64,000 nt of DNA, taken from the NCBI RefSeq assembly GCF_963678635.1, contig NC_087067.1, forward strand, positions 20,332,596-20,396,595, given 5' to 3'. A program made the position numbers and the translations under genes. Below, piece after piece: positions 53,838 through 64,000 of the stretch. Source of the stretch: Symsagittifera roscoffensis. Its lineage: Eukaryota; Xenacoelomorpha; Acoela; Convolutidae. Positions within the stretch are counted from its first letter, which is position 1; every line of letters begins with the position of its first letter. Under the pieces are notes generated by a model. That model was given only the letters and a program-made list of their open reading frames with translations, did no database searches and had not been told where the DNA came from.

Positions 53838-56800
53838 CTATCGAGAAAGAAATTTCAGAAAACTTCACAAATTTCACAAAACAAGGCATTATTAAGGTAC
53901 CGTGACCATACTCTAATCGCGTTGAATGCAACAGGAAAAAAAATTCATTATTGCCTCTAAATAATTTAGAGGCCGTAAGATTATTTTGTACGCCGGTTTC
54001 AAATAAAAAAATAACAAAAAGCTTCTGTTGAAAAAAAAACAAGTTACCGCTGTAACTAATGTATATCGTTATAAATGAAAATAAAAAGCAGAAGCATAGG
54101 TCTAGTATATGAACATGAAGGAAAAAACGACACGACGGTATGAGCTATCTATCCAGTTTATAAGTTATTTTAAAAATCAACTTATAATGTTTTTTTTTGT
54201 TTTTTTTTCCAGAAAAACGAAAATGGAAGAGTAAGAGTCGTCTCGAACTTTTGGCCAAAAACTGATTATTTTGGTAGCTTGGATATTCCACCATTTTGCT
54301 TCACTCTAATTGGTTTAAATTAGTTACTATTCTACGTCGCTGAAAATTAAGTTCAAACAGAAGTTTTCATACTGTCTGGTAAGTTTGGACGGTATAACAG
54401 AAACGAGCCGAGAATAAAGTATGTGTACCCTGAGTGCCTGTATTCGTTTGAACTGGACCTTGGCCATCTCCGCCTCCACCCACTGGGGAATGTCTGGGAT
54501 CAGTCTGGAGATGAACCACTTCAGACCCAGAGCTATGTGCTCCAACACCACCGCTATCACCTGTCAATCATAGTCGACGACAGTATTGATTCAAACTTAA
54601 GAGGATTCAAACACGAGGAAAAAGACCTACACGCTAGCTGTTCCGCTCTTTACGGAGATTAGCTGTTGGCTAAGGATTACATGCAACAATTTATTTTTTT
54701 ATTTTATTTTCTTGACTGCGTAAATTTGAGTCACCCTCATGCACCGCACCGAGCATGATCATTGGGGCTAATCATGATAGAAGGACCAATTGCGCCCAAA
54801 ATCCAATCAGTTTCCTTTCAAATGTTCAAAACTGACTGGCTTTTAAACTATTTATTTCAGATTTTCGAACAATCAATTATGATTGAACTAAATAGATGGC
54901 TCAGTAGCGGATTCATGGGGGACGCCACTTCCTCAAGGATTTGACTCCCATGTCAAGTGTGATATCTTATCGTTGACAGTTTAACTTTTAAGTTATACTT
55001 AGTTATGACCATGCTAATTTAAATACCTGCCAAAAGCGCAACGGCTTTTGGTAGATCTGGACATCGATCATTAATCTTTTTTGATACGTAACCAATTCTG
55101 TGTAACTAATTCTTAATTAAACCTTTTAACTTTAACTCTTAGCTTAGCATAGTTACCCCTTAGTCTTTAATCTAGTCTTAGATAAAAGCCTACTATCGAA
55201 ATAGTAGGGATCTTAAACCAATGAGTCTTAAACTAGTCTTAGACGGTTCTATCCTAATTTTCAACATGGCGCAGTCAAATGAGTCGAACCTACGAGGACT
55301 AGAGTTTTTTGGAATAACGCATCGAGTGAAAACCAACACGACTGGGAAAGATGGTCAGAAAAGTTCCAACTAACATTTATCGCGAAAGATTCGGTGGACA
55401 ATGAAGACGTAATCAACCCACCGGCAAGACTCGAACTAGCATACCCTATAGCTGAACCAACGGATCCTTCCGATGACCAACCCCGTCGGGCAGAAAAAGA
55501 CAAACGTCACCGACTAGCTATCCAAGATTACAACGAAGAGATGAGAAGGAGAAAGGCAGAAGATAACGCAAAATTCAACGTACTTCAAATCGGAGATATT
55601 GACAAAAAATTAAAATCTCAATTATACCTGGCACTCGGAAGAGAAGGACAGAAATGTTTCTCACACAAAAATCCTGGGAACAGAATACTGGACACTAACT
55701 TTGCTGAATTCTGGGAATTACTAAAAACTACATTTACGGTTACTACAAATCTAACCTACGAGAGATATAAATTCTTTGGCCGAAGACAGAAGGAAAACGA
55801 TTCAGTAGAAAAATTCCACGAAACACTATCTGAGTTGGCAAAAAATGTAAATTGGGAGAACTCGAGTCAAAATTAGTCAGAGATATTTTCATTACAAACA
55901 TGCTAAACGTTGAGATCCAAAAGAAACTATGCATCGAATACTTAACCCCAGAAAACGTGTTATCTTATGTACTTCTCCACGAGAAAGGTACCAAAATTCA
56001 CCAATAGTAAGTACCTAAAATTCCCTGTCTATAATGCGGTACAAAAACCACAATACGTAAAGATTGAACCAACCCTAAATATTGTCGAAAGCGATTTTTG
56101 GTCAAAGGTTTTTAAAAAAATCCAAAAAGGGCCAAAAATTTGTTTTTTTTGGCCTGTTTTTCCAAAAAATTACCCGAGGCGCAGAAAAGTCCAGAAGGGG
56201 CCTTAATAGAGATTTTGAAAAATTTGGAAAATCTAGTTGGTGGACTTAAAAGAAAAGATCGAAGAATTTTCAATTTTTTTTTGAAAAGCCGCCTGTTTCC
56301 TCGAGAAAATCCTGGATCCGCCCCTGCAATGGCTATTTGAAATGATCTCAGGAAAACGCACAACCAATTAGAATAGTCTTAACGCGTAACACATTCCTAT
56401 TTACTGAATGGTATATAATCATATTTGAAAACAAAATTACCACAGGGCTAACTATTAGAATGAATAATCTTTCGGATCTACTTAACAATTGCCCCCATTA
56501 TGGTCTCGGTATCTACCAAGGAAATGTTACCCCTATAAATGAAAGTGATAAATTAGCACCAGTGCGTTGCGTTTAAAATTCGAATTTTGCTGCATTCTTA
56601 TTAGTCGAAAATTCGACTAATTTGTTCTACTTATACTCGAGAGGGGAGTAATTACTAAGTATATCCAATCTTTCCTTATGGCCAAGCGGGACCGTAAATG
56701 AGCATATGGAAAAACTGGCATACAAAATCTGAAAAACGGCATGCAAAATTTGTAATAATTATTTTTAATAATTTATTAATTGTCTAATGCTCACTCAGCG

Positions 56801-58974
56801 TAAAACCAAATAGCTTAAACATCTAAAAACATGATCCCGCAGATAGACCAATTTAAGGTTGAATCCCTCCACACCAGCGTTTTGGGATACTACCTAGCAA
56901 CGAATTGCCACCCCTACAAAGAAATAATCAATTGTTAAGCATATGTAAATTCTGTACCTAGTAACGAATCTCCCAAATTCTACAAAAGGGGGTAATAGTT
57001 AAGGAGATCCGCGTTTTTTTTTACTGAACTTGCTAGGGGCTGCTTGTAAAATGCTCGATTCTGATTGGCCGAAATCTTCAACTCAGAACCAAGTTCACTT
57101 CCTGCCACCACAACGGATTAGGGGAGGATGGTTACATATCAGTATTTAGACAACCGCGTATTCAGACTCGTCAGTACTTAGACAAATACTGTTTCAACCA
57201 ATCAGAATCGAGACAAAGAAGAAATTAATAAATAATTATGATTTATTTTGGATTATTTATGTTTTTTCTCGATTCTGATTGGTTCATACAGTATTTGTCT
57301 AAATACTGACGAGTATGAATACGCGGCTGTCAAAGTACTGGCTGCACTTCGGGGAGGATGTTAACTTGGGGAGCATGTTAACTATCAATGCCAGTTTTGG
57401 GAGATATTCGCATGCGCAAAGGAACGAATGCGAAACAATTCTCAGCCAATCAATGCCCTGTAAATTATCCGTTATTAACAAATTTTGTTTATTATTTCTT
57501 TCGAATTTATGAATACAAAGTTACGATTCACTGAGTAACCGGCAAATAAGACGACAGCCATTAAGTCGACAACGGTTTTTGATGGGGACTTTAAGACGAC
57601 GCTACATATAATTCTCCTCATTATATTTCTGAGAAATTTAAACAGCTGAAATTTGAACTGCTCATTTTACATGTAATAACGCTTATTTGTCCTTGAATGT
57701 CTTGTCGTCTTAATGGCTTGTCGTCTTATTTACCTAGCACCGACTGACTGGAAACAAATATCTCCATGAGGGATTCTCTCCGCCAATTTTCTCCACCAGT
57801 GACCTTAAGCCGCCAATCGGCTCAATAGTTAATGATTCACCTTTAAATTACGTGTGATTAAACTATTCGTGTTTCAAATTTTAGCCTATTTTCACCATGA
57901 GGCGACAACTGGTTGAAAGCGACTATTCACAGTTTTTTTTAAAACATTTTTCGAAAGCAAAAATTTCACTTTTTCGAAGAAAAAAAAGACAACTCAAACC
58001 AACAAAAATTAGTAGAGTATAACTGGTATGCCGCAATCGGGCTGATACGCGTTGTATGTTTGCCAAAACAGAGACACATACTGTATACGAAAACGCCCGG
58101 GAAATTTCAGCTACTATTTGTCGCTTGGTGAGAATTGCCGCTTTTTCTTAATACTACCAGTTGTCGCTTTTGACAAGTTCTCTCTTTGACGAATTGTCGG
58201 CCCGCCTGTTTCCTCAACCAATCAGTTTTTTGTAAAGCTGTTTGTTGATTTTTAATCAAGGCTTGCTGAAAAATGTTCCATTGTATCTTTATTCGTTGTA
58301 TACGCCCCCTACCTGGCGTTCTCGTAAACAGTCCGGAGTTGCAATCTCAAGTTGTCGAGCTAATTTTTTTTCTGAGTTTACAGAAAATAAAAAGAAAGTT
58401 ACAGGCCGGATGGATCTACGCGACGGTTAGTGTTCATTTTTTTTATCAGGCATTCGTTCATTCTGACATGAAAATGTCTTTAAAGTTTTGCAAGATTGAC
58501 TTATATAGCACCATTTGCACTTATGTTGGGCCAATTATTTGAACTGAGAAAAAATAACAATAAAAACTCATAAAAAAATGAAATACTTATTTCTTTCGTT
58601 TCTGTTGTCCTTGTTCTTAAAAAATAAAAAAAAATGATCCAAAACAGTTCGACAAACGTTTTCAAAAACCGACAGTCGACAAATTTCAGATCCACTGCTG
58701 ATTCTGAGTTGATACTAAATCCTCTATTTGGCACTTGTAATCACATCAATAAATGTACAATAACCTATAGAGACCCTTAAGAGACCATATTATATAGGGC
58801 CATTAAGAGACATATAAAAGTAAAAGTACATACCACAATTTCGGTCTGAGACAGACTGGGAAGGAGACGCTGCAGTTGTCCCGAGGAGACCAGGAGGCCA
58901 CAGTTGACCATCACTGCAATCGCACCCATCACGTCCATCATGTTCTAAGCAAGTGGTACTCTTCTCATTGAGAT

Positions 58975-59042
<68 letters not shown>

Positions 59043-60163
59043 GCGTGTGAGTGGGGGGGGGGGGGGGGTGAGTGGGGAGGGGAGTAGGTGATTTACTGCT
59101 TTTTTTTCCGGTTCTGGTTGTCCGTTTTTCCAAAAGATCGCCTCTTCTCTTTAATATTATTTTACAGCATTCATTTATTGCCGAAAAACTCTATTTTTTT
59201 CTTAAGGCACCAAAATTTAGCACCAAAACTTTGTAATTATTGTAGCATAATTATTTTGTAGTGTAAAACACATTTTTTGGCCAAAAACCTTTGAAAAAAT
59301 GCTCATAAACCTTTGAAAATACGCTCAAATGCGAAAAAAATGAGTTTTTTGGTCTGTTTTATTAGGTTTATCTGCGAAGCAGATCTTTTTAACAGAAGGA
59401 AGCAGGCGCGGATCTAGGATTTTCTCGAGGTGCGGGGACGGATTGTCAGAAAAAAATCCAAAATCTTGTCGACCTTTTTTTAGGTTGACCAAATTGAATT
59501 TCTGAGCTCTTCCAAATCCTTATAAAGACCATTTTTCGACCAGATTTTCTACGCCGCAGCAAAATTTTTGGTTAAACAGTCCAGTAGAGGCGTTATTAAG
59601 CCTTTTTTTTAGAAAATGTTGACCAAAAATCGCGTTTTTTTCGGCGCGCTCGCTCCCCCCTGTCAGGATGTTTTGTTCTGTTTTTGAAACCGAATTGATC
59701 GAACTAAAAAAAATAGACTGCATTATGTTAATTCCGCGTCTCGGGCTAAGTTTTTAAATATGGCGATATTAATATTGGTAGCTGCATTCTAATTTACAAA
59801 CTAAATTCGATATTATTGCTCGAATGAGACATCACTCGAAAAGCAGATAAGCCTATTTGATGTTGTGCAAACTTAGTGCTACCTTCATGAATAATTCGAT
59901 TCTGAAATCCAACTGAAAATAAATTTCGTTTTATTATTATTATTATGATTAGTAATGTTATTATTTCATACCTGCCATACTCCTATGCCGGATGCTGTTT
60001 TGGCGAATGGGCGTCTGTACGCGTGGGTGAGTTTAAAAGCGTCCACTCTGATCTCGAAGATGTTGTTCACGAGGGAGCAGAGAGCGGCCAGGGGGAAGAG
60101 GGAGGAAAAAAAGACGACGTAGCCCAGTTGGATGAACATTTCCAGGTAGTCGTCGAACAAGTC
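53706..60163 (-). CDS. ANO8: Anoctamin (TMEM16), ANO8-like: last four coding exons
   Basis: C-terminal 188 residues of an anoctamin, a multi-pass membrane protein of the TMEM16 family (ion channels and lipid scramblases; ANO8 is placed at ER-plasma membrane contacts). Exons 60163-59972, 58944-58834, 54560-54429 and 53837-53706 are all in phase 0 and join without gaps in the family alignment. Visible: DDYLEMFIQLGYVVFFSSLF and FPLAALCSLVNNIFEIR (membrane helices), DAFKLTHAYRRPFAK, GIGVWQ, MGAIAVMVNC, GQLQRLLPSLS, VVLEHIALGLKW and IPDIPQWVEAEMAK. GQLQRL and the VLEH...IPDIP block favour ANO8 over ANO10, but that is from memory of the families. The short Ser/Thr tail is much shorter than in vertebrate ANO8. 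N-terminal exons lie beyond 60163 and were not found. Confidence 0.85.
54429..54560 (-). CDS. ANO8: Anoctamin exon: last helix and IPDIP segment
   Basis: 132 bases, acceptor GATTGACAG, donor GTACAC, phase 0. Encodes VIAVVLEHIALGLKWF, then ISRLIPDIPQWVEAEMAK and VQFKRIQALR. It continues the previous exon's EIV directly, as in ANO8. Confidence 0.9.
54958..55266 (+). repeat. 5' LTR of element D
   Basis: 309 bp with TG...CA ends, set by the MITE junction on the left and the primer-site word on the right. No second LTR is in the window to confirm it. Confidence 0.55.
55266..56060 (+). pseudogene. gag region of element D (broken)
   Basis: Gag start MAQSNESN, whose ATG uses the last base of the LTR. 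A charged linker (DDQPRRAEKDKRHR) follows, then a capsid-like region with FNVLQIGDIDKKLKSQLYLA, FAEFWELLKTTFTVTTNLTY and NDSVEKFHETLSELAK. It resembles the Gag of element C, so D is a distant relative. Confidence 0.65.
56474..56666. mobile_element. 193-bp MITE with perfect 8-bp target duplication
   Basis: Left end GGATCTACTTAACAATTGCC, right end TACTAAGTATATCC (inverse, with a few differences). AATCTTTC stands on both sides (56466-56473 and 56667-56674). Same family as 28699-28867. No coding capacity. Confidence 0.8.
57154..57326. repeat. Long palindrome, 60-bp arms with a 53-bp loop
   Basis: Arms 57154-57213 and 57267-57326 pair at 56 of 60 positions. They start CCGCGTATTCA and end CAATCAGAATCGAGA. 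Likely a foldback MITE; GGGGAGGATG occurs just outside both arms (57121 and 57352). Confidence 0.88.
57541..57734. mobile_element. 194-bp MITE with AAGACGAC-rich inverted ends
   Basis: GGCAAATAAGACGACAGCC at 57541 pairs with the inverse of GGCTTGTCGTCTTATTTACC ending at 57734. The match runs on over about 34 bp with few differences. AAGACGAC/AAGTCGAC words repeat inside the left end. Target duplication unclear. Confidence 0.7.
57750..58830. other. Intron stretch without recognised features
   Basis: Repeat-like pieces with GACAACTGG/CCAGTTGTC words (about 57905 and 58165) may be parts of another inverted-repeat element. No exon was recognised. Confidence 0.35.
58834..58944 (-). CDS. ANO8: Anoctamin exon: helix after GVWQ
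   Basis: 111 bases between acceptor TTGCTTAG and donor GTATGT, phase 0. Encodes NMMDVMGAIAVMVNC followed by SSGQLQRLLPSLSQTEIV. It is too short to stand out as an open frame but fits the family exactly after GIGVWQ. Confidence 0.88.
58971..59070. repeat. GA microsatellite followed by a G-run
   Basis: About 70 bp of (GA)n with a few T interruptions, then GTGTGAGTG and a run of about 15 G. It lies in an anoctamin intron. Confidence 0.95.
59403..59665 (-). mobile_element. Partial hAT-type MITE, reverse orientation
   Basis: Begins CAGGCGCGGATCTAGGATTT and continues with sequence inverse to the right half of the MITE at 63366-63787 (TTTTCTACGCCGCAG, TCGCGTTTTTTTCGGCGCGC). The other end is missing. 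Confidence 0.65.
59972..60163 (-). CDS. ANO8: Anoctamin exon: membrane helices
   Basis: 192 bases between acceptor AAATTTCAG and donor GTATGA, phase 0 at both ends. Encodes DLFDDYLEMF through GIGVWQ, a highly conserved segment of ANO8/ANO10-type proteins. Confidence 0.9.
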
Positions 60164-60201
60164 CTGAAATTTATGTTACATAGCAACCAGTAAACAATTT
60201 C

Positions 60202-60371
60202 TGGGTCTTTTTTTTGTTAAACGGCCCCAAACTAATACTTTTGTTTGAAATTAGCACCTTAATTATCGAATCTGATTGGTTGAAACTAGTTACAGCAATC
60301 CAGATTTTCATTCAAAACAGAAGCTCAATTAGCAATTAGGCAATTTTGGGCCGTATAACAAAAAAGACCCA
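60202..60371. mobile_element. 170-bp MITE next to an anoctamin exon
   Basis: TGGGTCTTTTTTTTGTTAAA at 60202 pairs with the inverse of TATAACAAAAAAGACCCA ending at 60371; the match extends through GGCCCAAA. Flanks ACAATTTC and ACAATTTT agree at 7 of 8 bases. It lies 39 bases upstream of the exon at 60163. Confidence 0.75.
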
Positions 60372-60406
60372 ACAATTTTCTTAGAAGACATATCATCAGA
60401 TAGACA

Positions 60407-60525
60407 TAGTCTATATTAATTAATCAGAATCGAGAAAAGAAGAACAAATATGCGCAAGAATAATTAATAATTGGTCTTGCGTACGTTTCTATTTTCTTAT
60501 CTCGATTCTGATTGGTTGATCTAGT
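60407..60525. repeat. Imperfect palindrome related to 57154-57326
   Basis: AATCAGAATCGAGAAAAGA at about 60422 pairs with the inverse of TTCTTATCTCGATTCTGATT near 60495-60512. The core word is the same as in the palindrome at 57154, but the arms are more diverged. Confidence 0.6.
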
Positions 60526-60539
60526 ATTTGTATACGTGA

Positions 60540-63357
60540 GGACCCCTCTACTTAACAAACTGTCTAAGCGTAGACTTCGGACCTGAAAAAAAACTTTGAA
60601 GTAAACGTGTGCCTATAAACTGGTCGAAGTATAAAACCCACCGGAAATGAACAGGGTATACAATCCAGCCGAAGTTACGTCATTCGTGATGAAGGTCGCA
60701 AGAATGTCGTAACAGCGATAAAATTCCTAGATGTTTAGAATACTCTTATGTGATAGCTGGCTTTTGCTTCGGATGGTTTACATCACCCAACTAAATAAGA
60801 TTACCCAGTTGCGATACAAGCGGTCCCCTGAAAAGCAATTATGATAAACTGGTCGGGTCCCGCATGCATTTCGAATGTTAAAATTTTCAAAATTAATTTG
60901 TGAACAAATTATTTGTTTTAAAAACCCGCGAAAAATGTTGAGTCACGAAACTGTTCTGATAAATAATTGTATAATAACTATCTTGTCTATATCAAAAAAT
61001 ATGCTCACTTCAATTTACTTACGGTTTAACGACCATAATTAGGTTTATTTATTTGTCATAATAACTCAATGTTGGCGTTTTTTTTGAAATTTCTACCTTA
61101 AAATACTCAGGGGGAGGTTTTACGAAGTGACGAAACAAAAATGTGTTTGAAAATATACTGAGATATTTTTCTGAATGGTGAAATCATAATTACTAAACAG
61201 TTTCAGATCGCTAAGTGTCTTATTCTCAAAGCACTTGGTTATTTTCAAGGGATCACTCTTTCATAGTAGTAACCAACCATGGTATTTAGTGCAAAAACGT
61301 TTGAAAGACAAGCAGAACAGAAAAAGTTTTCATTTTTCTAATTTTTTCCTGTACTAATTAATTCGTTTTTAATTGAACTTGAAACAATGCTTGACAAACA
61401 AAAACTGATATAAGATTGAGGTTGCGAGCGGTACGATCCCTTGTCAAAAAACCAATCAAATTTTACGCTTCTTTTGTCAAAAAAAACTGAGATTGAAACA
61501 AACTGGAAGACTATTTGAGCCTGAGAAAGAGCGATTGATCTATTTAATTTCAATATAACACCTGTTGTAATATATTACCATAAAAATTTGTTCTACAAAA
61601 ATTGCGTTTGCTAAGGTTTACGTTTAAATTTGTGAATAACAGAAACAACTTTTTTTAAACAGAAACAACAGAAAAACAACTATGAAGCAGAAAAAGTTTC
61701 CAAATGAAAAATTTGTTCATGTAATTCAATCAAATGAGCTTCAAAAATCACTAAAAAACAGACAAAATTCATCAAAACTTTATTGAAAATATTTCTTTGT
61801 TTTATCACGTTTACTACTCTTATAAAACGTCAAAATGCAATATGATTGAAGAACACTTCCAAAAAATCAAGGGGAAAATCCGCGCAATTGTACAATTGTT
61901 TTGCCGAGAAAAGAACTCACTCGAGGTAGAGAAAGAGCAAAAAAAGTCGTGATTAAAAAAAAGGCAACATTCAATTACTCAGATCTCAAAGTTGATGCAT
62001 AAAAATTTTAAAACTTTTTTCCAATTATCTACATGATTTCATTTGTTAACATTTTACACTAAAAAAAGCGGCTGGGCAAAAATTTTAAATAAAATAGAAT
62101 CTTTTATCAAATTAGTATAGCTAGTGAGAAGGTATTGAATTGTATAACCAGCTGCAAATACATAACTTTAGATAGAGACGATATAACCACGTAAGTTTCT
62201 CGTCGACACAATCAAGTAAATTAGTCTAAAAACTATAAAATTTGACTAAATTTCGCAAAAATTTGTTTACTCGATGTTTGTTTTCTTGACAAACTAAAAC
62301 AACAATAGCTGATTTTAATGTTCCGATTTTTGAAGGTAATGAGGAATATATGTACCCGGGCTGGTTTTTATTTAATACAGACCAATTTTTTAAAAGTTGA
62401 CAGCGTATGGGTGTTATTCCGGGAATCTTTAGATTGCCAAAGAATTAAATTTGCACTAGGTTAAAATGAGGTTGGCATCGCTGCTCGAATCATTCTTTGA
62501 TGTTTACTCGTAAAAGTGTGGGGACTTAAAGATTGCCAATTTGGGACAATTAGCGCGCGATATCAACGCGTAAGCGGCAATTTCATCCGTCTTAGAAATA
62601 TTTCTCAATTCATTTGAGGCATCCCATTCAGTCTATTTAATGCTTTGATATAAGCAAAACATATCAATTTATACTTAAAGTAGCCTGAAGGTAGATGGTT
62701 TTCAAAAAAAAATTAAGATTTTTTGTTTGTTTTTCTAAGCGAACATTAGTCTATAGAGCTTAAGAGGCAGTCAGATCATTCAGGGTGTCGCCTTGGTACG
62801 AGCAGTCTTGTTTTAATGTCCATTAGGAGACAGCAATAATAATTTTTTTCTTTGTTTTTTTTTGTCATTCGAATGCGAAATTGAGGCGCAATTTTCTCTT
62901 TCATACTCAGATTGTTTTCAGTCATGATCGGATGTTTTCACACCGGTTTTCATAGTGCAAAATTAATCTAATCAAGTAAAAAAGAATAACCAACTTTGAT
63001 TTTTTCAAAATATTTGATTTTTTGAAGTTCGGAAAAAAATATCAACTCAAGTTTCAAAAAAATTAAAATTTATTTTCTGATTGACCCTTTAAAATACACA
63101 AAACAGCTGTGTTCAGCCCATTCGGATGTCCCAAAATTTGATAACGTTTTTTCAGTGCAGGTACATGAGCACTTTCGTAATTTTTGAATAGCGCAATTTG
63201 CTTTCCTCGTAGCAAATTAAATTGAATGATTTATCAAAGAAATCGAAAAACAAACCGAGAAAATCAGTTTGAAGCTTAAAAAAAATGTTAGCTTTTTTCC
63301 ACGCAAAAAAGTAACAATCCAAACAATTGTCTTTACTTCGTCTACTGACAAATGAAC
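60540..63357. other. Stretch without recognised genes
   Basis: AT-rich DNA, by position an anoctamin intron (minus strand). No upstream anoctamin exon was recognised, though a short one could be missed. Confidence 0.4.
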
Positions 63358-63365
63358 ATCCAATC

Positions 63366-63787
63366 CAGGGGCGGATTTGGGGGGGGGGGGGGACGCCCTC
63401 CCCCCTCAGGGATTCGACCCCCTGCCGACCCGAAGAGTCCCCCCTTTGGTACTTTTTAAGAAAACCATTTTTGGCCAACAGACCCTTAAATTTTTCTAAA
63501 GGCGCCTTTGGCGCCAATATACTAACTTTGAGGGGGAGCGCGCGCCAAAAAAAAAAAACGCGATTTTTTTGTCAAAATTTTCCGAAAACCGCCCAAAAAC
63601 GGTTTTTTGACCTGTTTTTTCAAAAATTTGCCTGCGGCGCAGAAAATTTGGCCAAAACAGCGTCTTTTTAGTGCTTTAGGAGAGCTCGGAAAATCAATTT
63701 GGTCGACTTAAAGAAAAAAGGTCGTCAAAACTTTCGAAAATTTTTTGAAAAACCGCCCCCCTCGAGAAAATCCTAGATCCGCCCCTG
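63366..63787 (+). mobile_element. Complete 422-bp hAT-type MITE
   Basis: Starts CAGGGGCGGATTTGG and ends AGATCCGCCCCTG, with inverted ends. ATCCAATC stands on both sides (63358-63365 and 63788-63795), a perfect 8-bp target duplication. CAGGG-type ends and 8-bp duplications are the mark of hAT elements. No transposase is encoded. Two broken relatives lie at 54902-56326 and 59403-59665. Confidence 0.85.
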
Positions 63788-64000
63788 ATCCAATCTGTTC
63801 TCACCACGTGTCTTCTCTTTTTTGAACTTTAGTTCAGGCCCTCTGTGCTCCTAATTTCCAAGAATTCAAAAAAAAACACAAAAAAATAGTTTCCAAGAAA
63901 AAATTGGCTAAAATTGAGCCACTTGTACTAAAATGTAATTTCTGATTAATGTTTTTGTTACACATCACATCGCGTGCTTGTTATTTGATACAAAATTTAC

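Larger units (their letters stand above)
54958..56090 (+). mobile_element. LTR retrotransposon D, 5' part only, broken
   Basis: An LTR-like segment (54958-55266, TGTGATATC...TTTTCAACA) is followed at once by TGGCGCAGTC, a primer-binding-site-like word, and a Gag-like coding stretch. Gag resembles that of element C (KSQLYLALGREGQ against KSKLYLCIGDEAQ; NLTYERYKFFGRRQ against NVTYERGLFFWRKQ). Everything after gag is missing. A few breaks. It is inserted in an hAT-type MITE. Confidence 0.7.
54902..56326 (+). mobile_element. hAT-type MITE split by LTR element D
   Basis: The left end (CAGTAGCGGATTCATGGGGG, 54902-54957) and right end (about 56091-56326, ending GGATCCGCCCCTG) match the ends of the complete MITE at 63366-63787. 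Between them lies LTR element D. Flanks AGATGGCT and CAATGGCT agree at 6 of 8 bases. About 140 bp of the MITE middle is missing. It lies in an anoctamin intron. Confidence 0.7.

Noticed and set aside
53681-53905. 74-codon plus-strand frame with a faint RT-like end (EKEISENFTNFTKQGIIKVP)
   Set aside because: It lies opposite the terminal anoctamin exon and its acceptor, and no other RT motif follows. Best explained as a shadow.
58945-59133. Minus-strand frame of Ser/Leu and Pro repeats
   Set aside because: It is a translation of the GA microsatellite and G-run.
63152-63517. 121-codon minus-strand frame
   Set aside because: About half of it is hAT-type MITE sequence and the rest AT-rich intron; no protein features.

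Overview
The window is nuclear DNA of an animal. Two host genes are cut by spliceosomal introns, and the rest is AT-rich sequence filled with retroelements, a CR1/Jockey-type LINE and many short DNA-transposon derivatives. The mix suggests an invertebrate, but nothing fixes the phylum. There is a 200-base assembly gap at 48081-48280. No tRNA, rRNA or CRISPR array was seen.

Layout. 1-27193: a nested, broken cluster of one unusually large Ty3/gypsy family. Copy A (about 990-18022) runs leader, gag, protease, RT/RNase H, integrase, then a third coding region of about 3.7 kb with no recognisable envelope features, a 3' non-coding region and an LTR of 872 bp. Two more LTR copies follow head to tail (to 19777). 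Copy B then has a 2.9-kb leader, gag and part of protease. A near-identical gag/protease block occurs three times (1-989, about 3.67-5.93 kb, about 24.92-27.19 kb). 28259-35266 (minus): a complete three-exon apolipoprotein-D-like lipocalin gene, whose 6.1-kb second intron holds a broken LINE in antisense and a 169-bp MITE. 38031-38953: a foldback element built of GATTATAATC palindromes. 40372-47454 (minus): a second, broken Ty3/gypsy-like element with 196-198-bp LTRs and an internally duplicated gag/protease block. 48.3-53.6 kb: AT-rich DNA with diverged repeats and one tRNA-like SINE candidate.

53706-60163 (minus): the last four coding exons of an anoctamin (TMEM16, ANO8-like) gene, which continues beyond the right side. 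Its introns hold an LTR-element fragment nested inside an hAT-type MITE, a MITE with a perfect 8-bp target duplication, a long palindrome and several other inverted-repeat elements. 63366-63787: a complete hAT-type MITE with a perfect 8-bp target duplication.

The host genes are supported by family motifs and by splice sites with matching phases. The LTR elements are old and broken and are described only as fossils.
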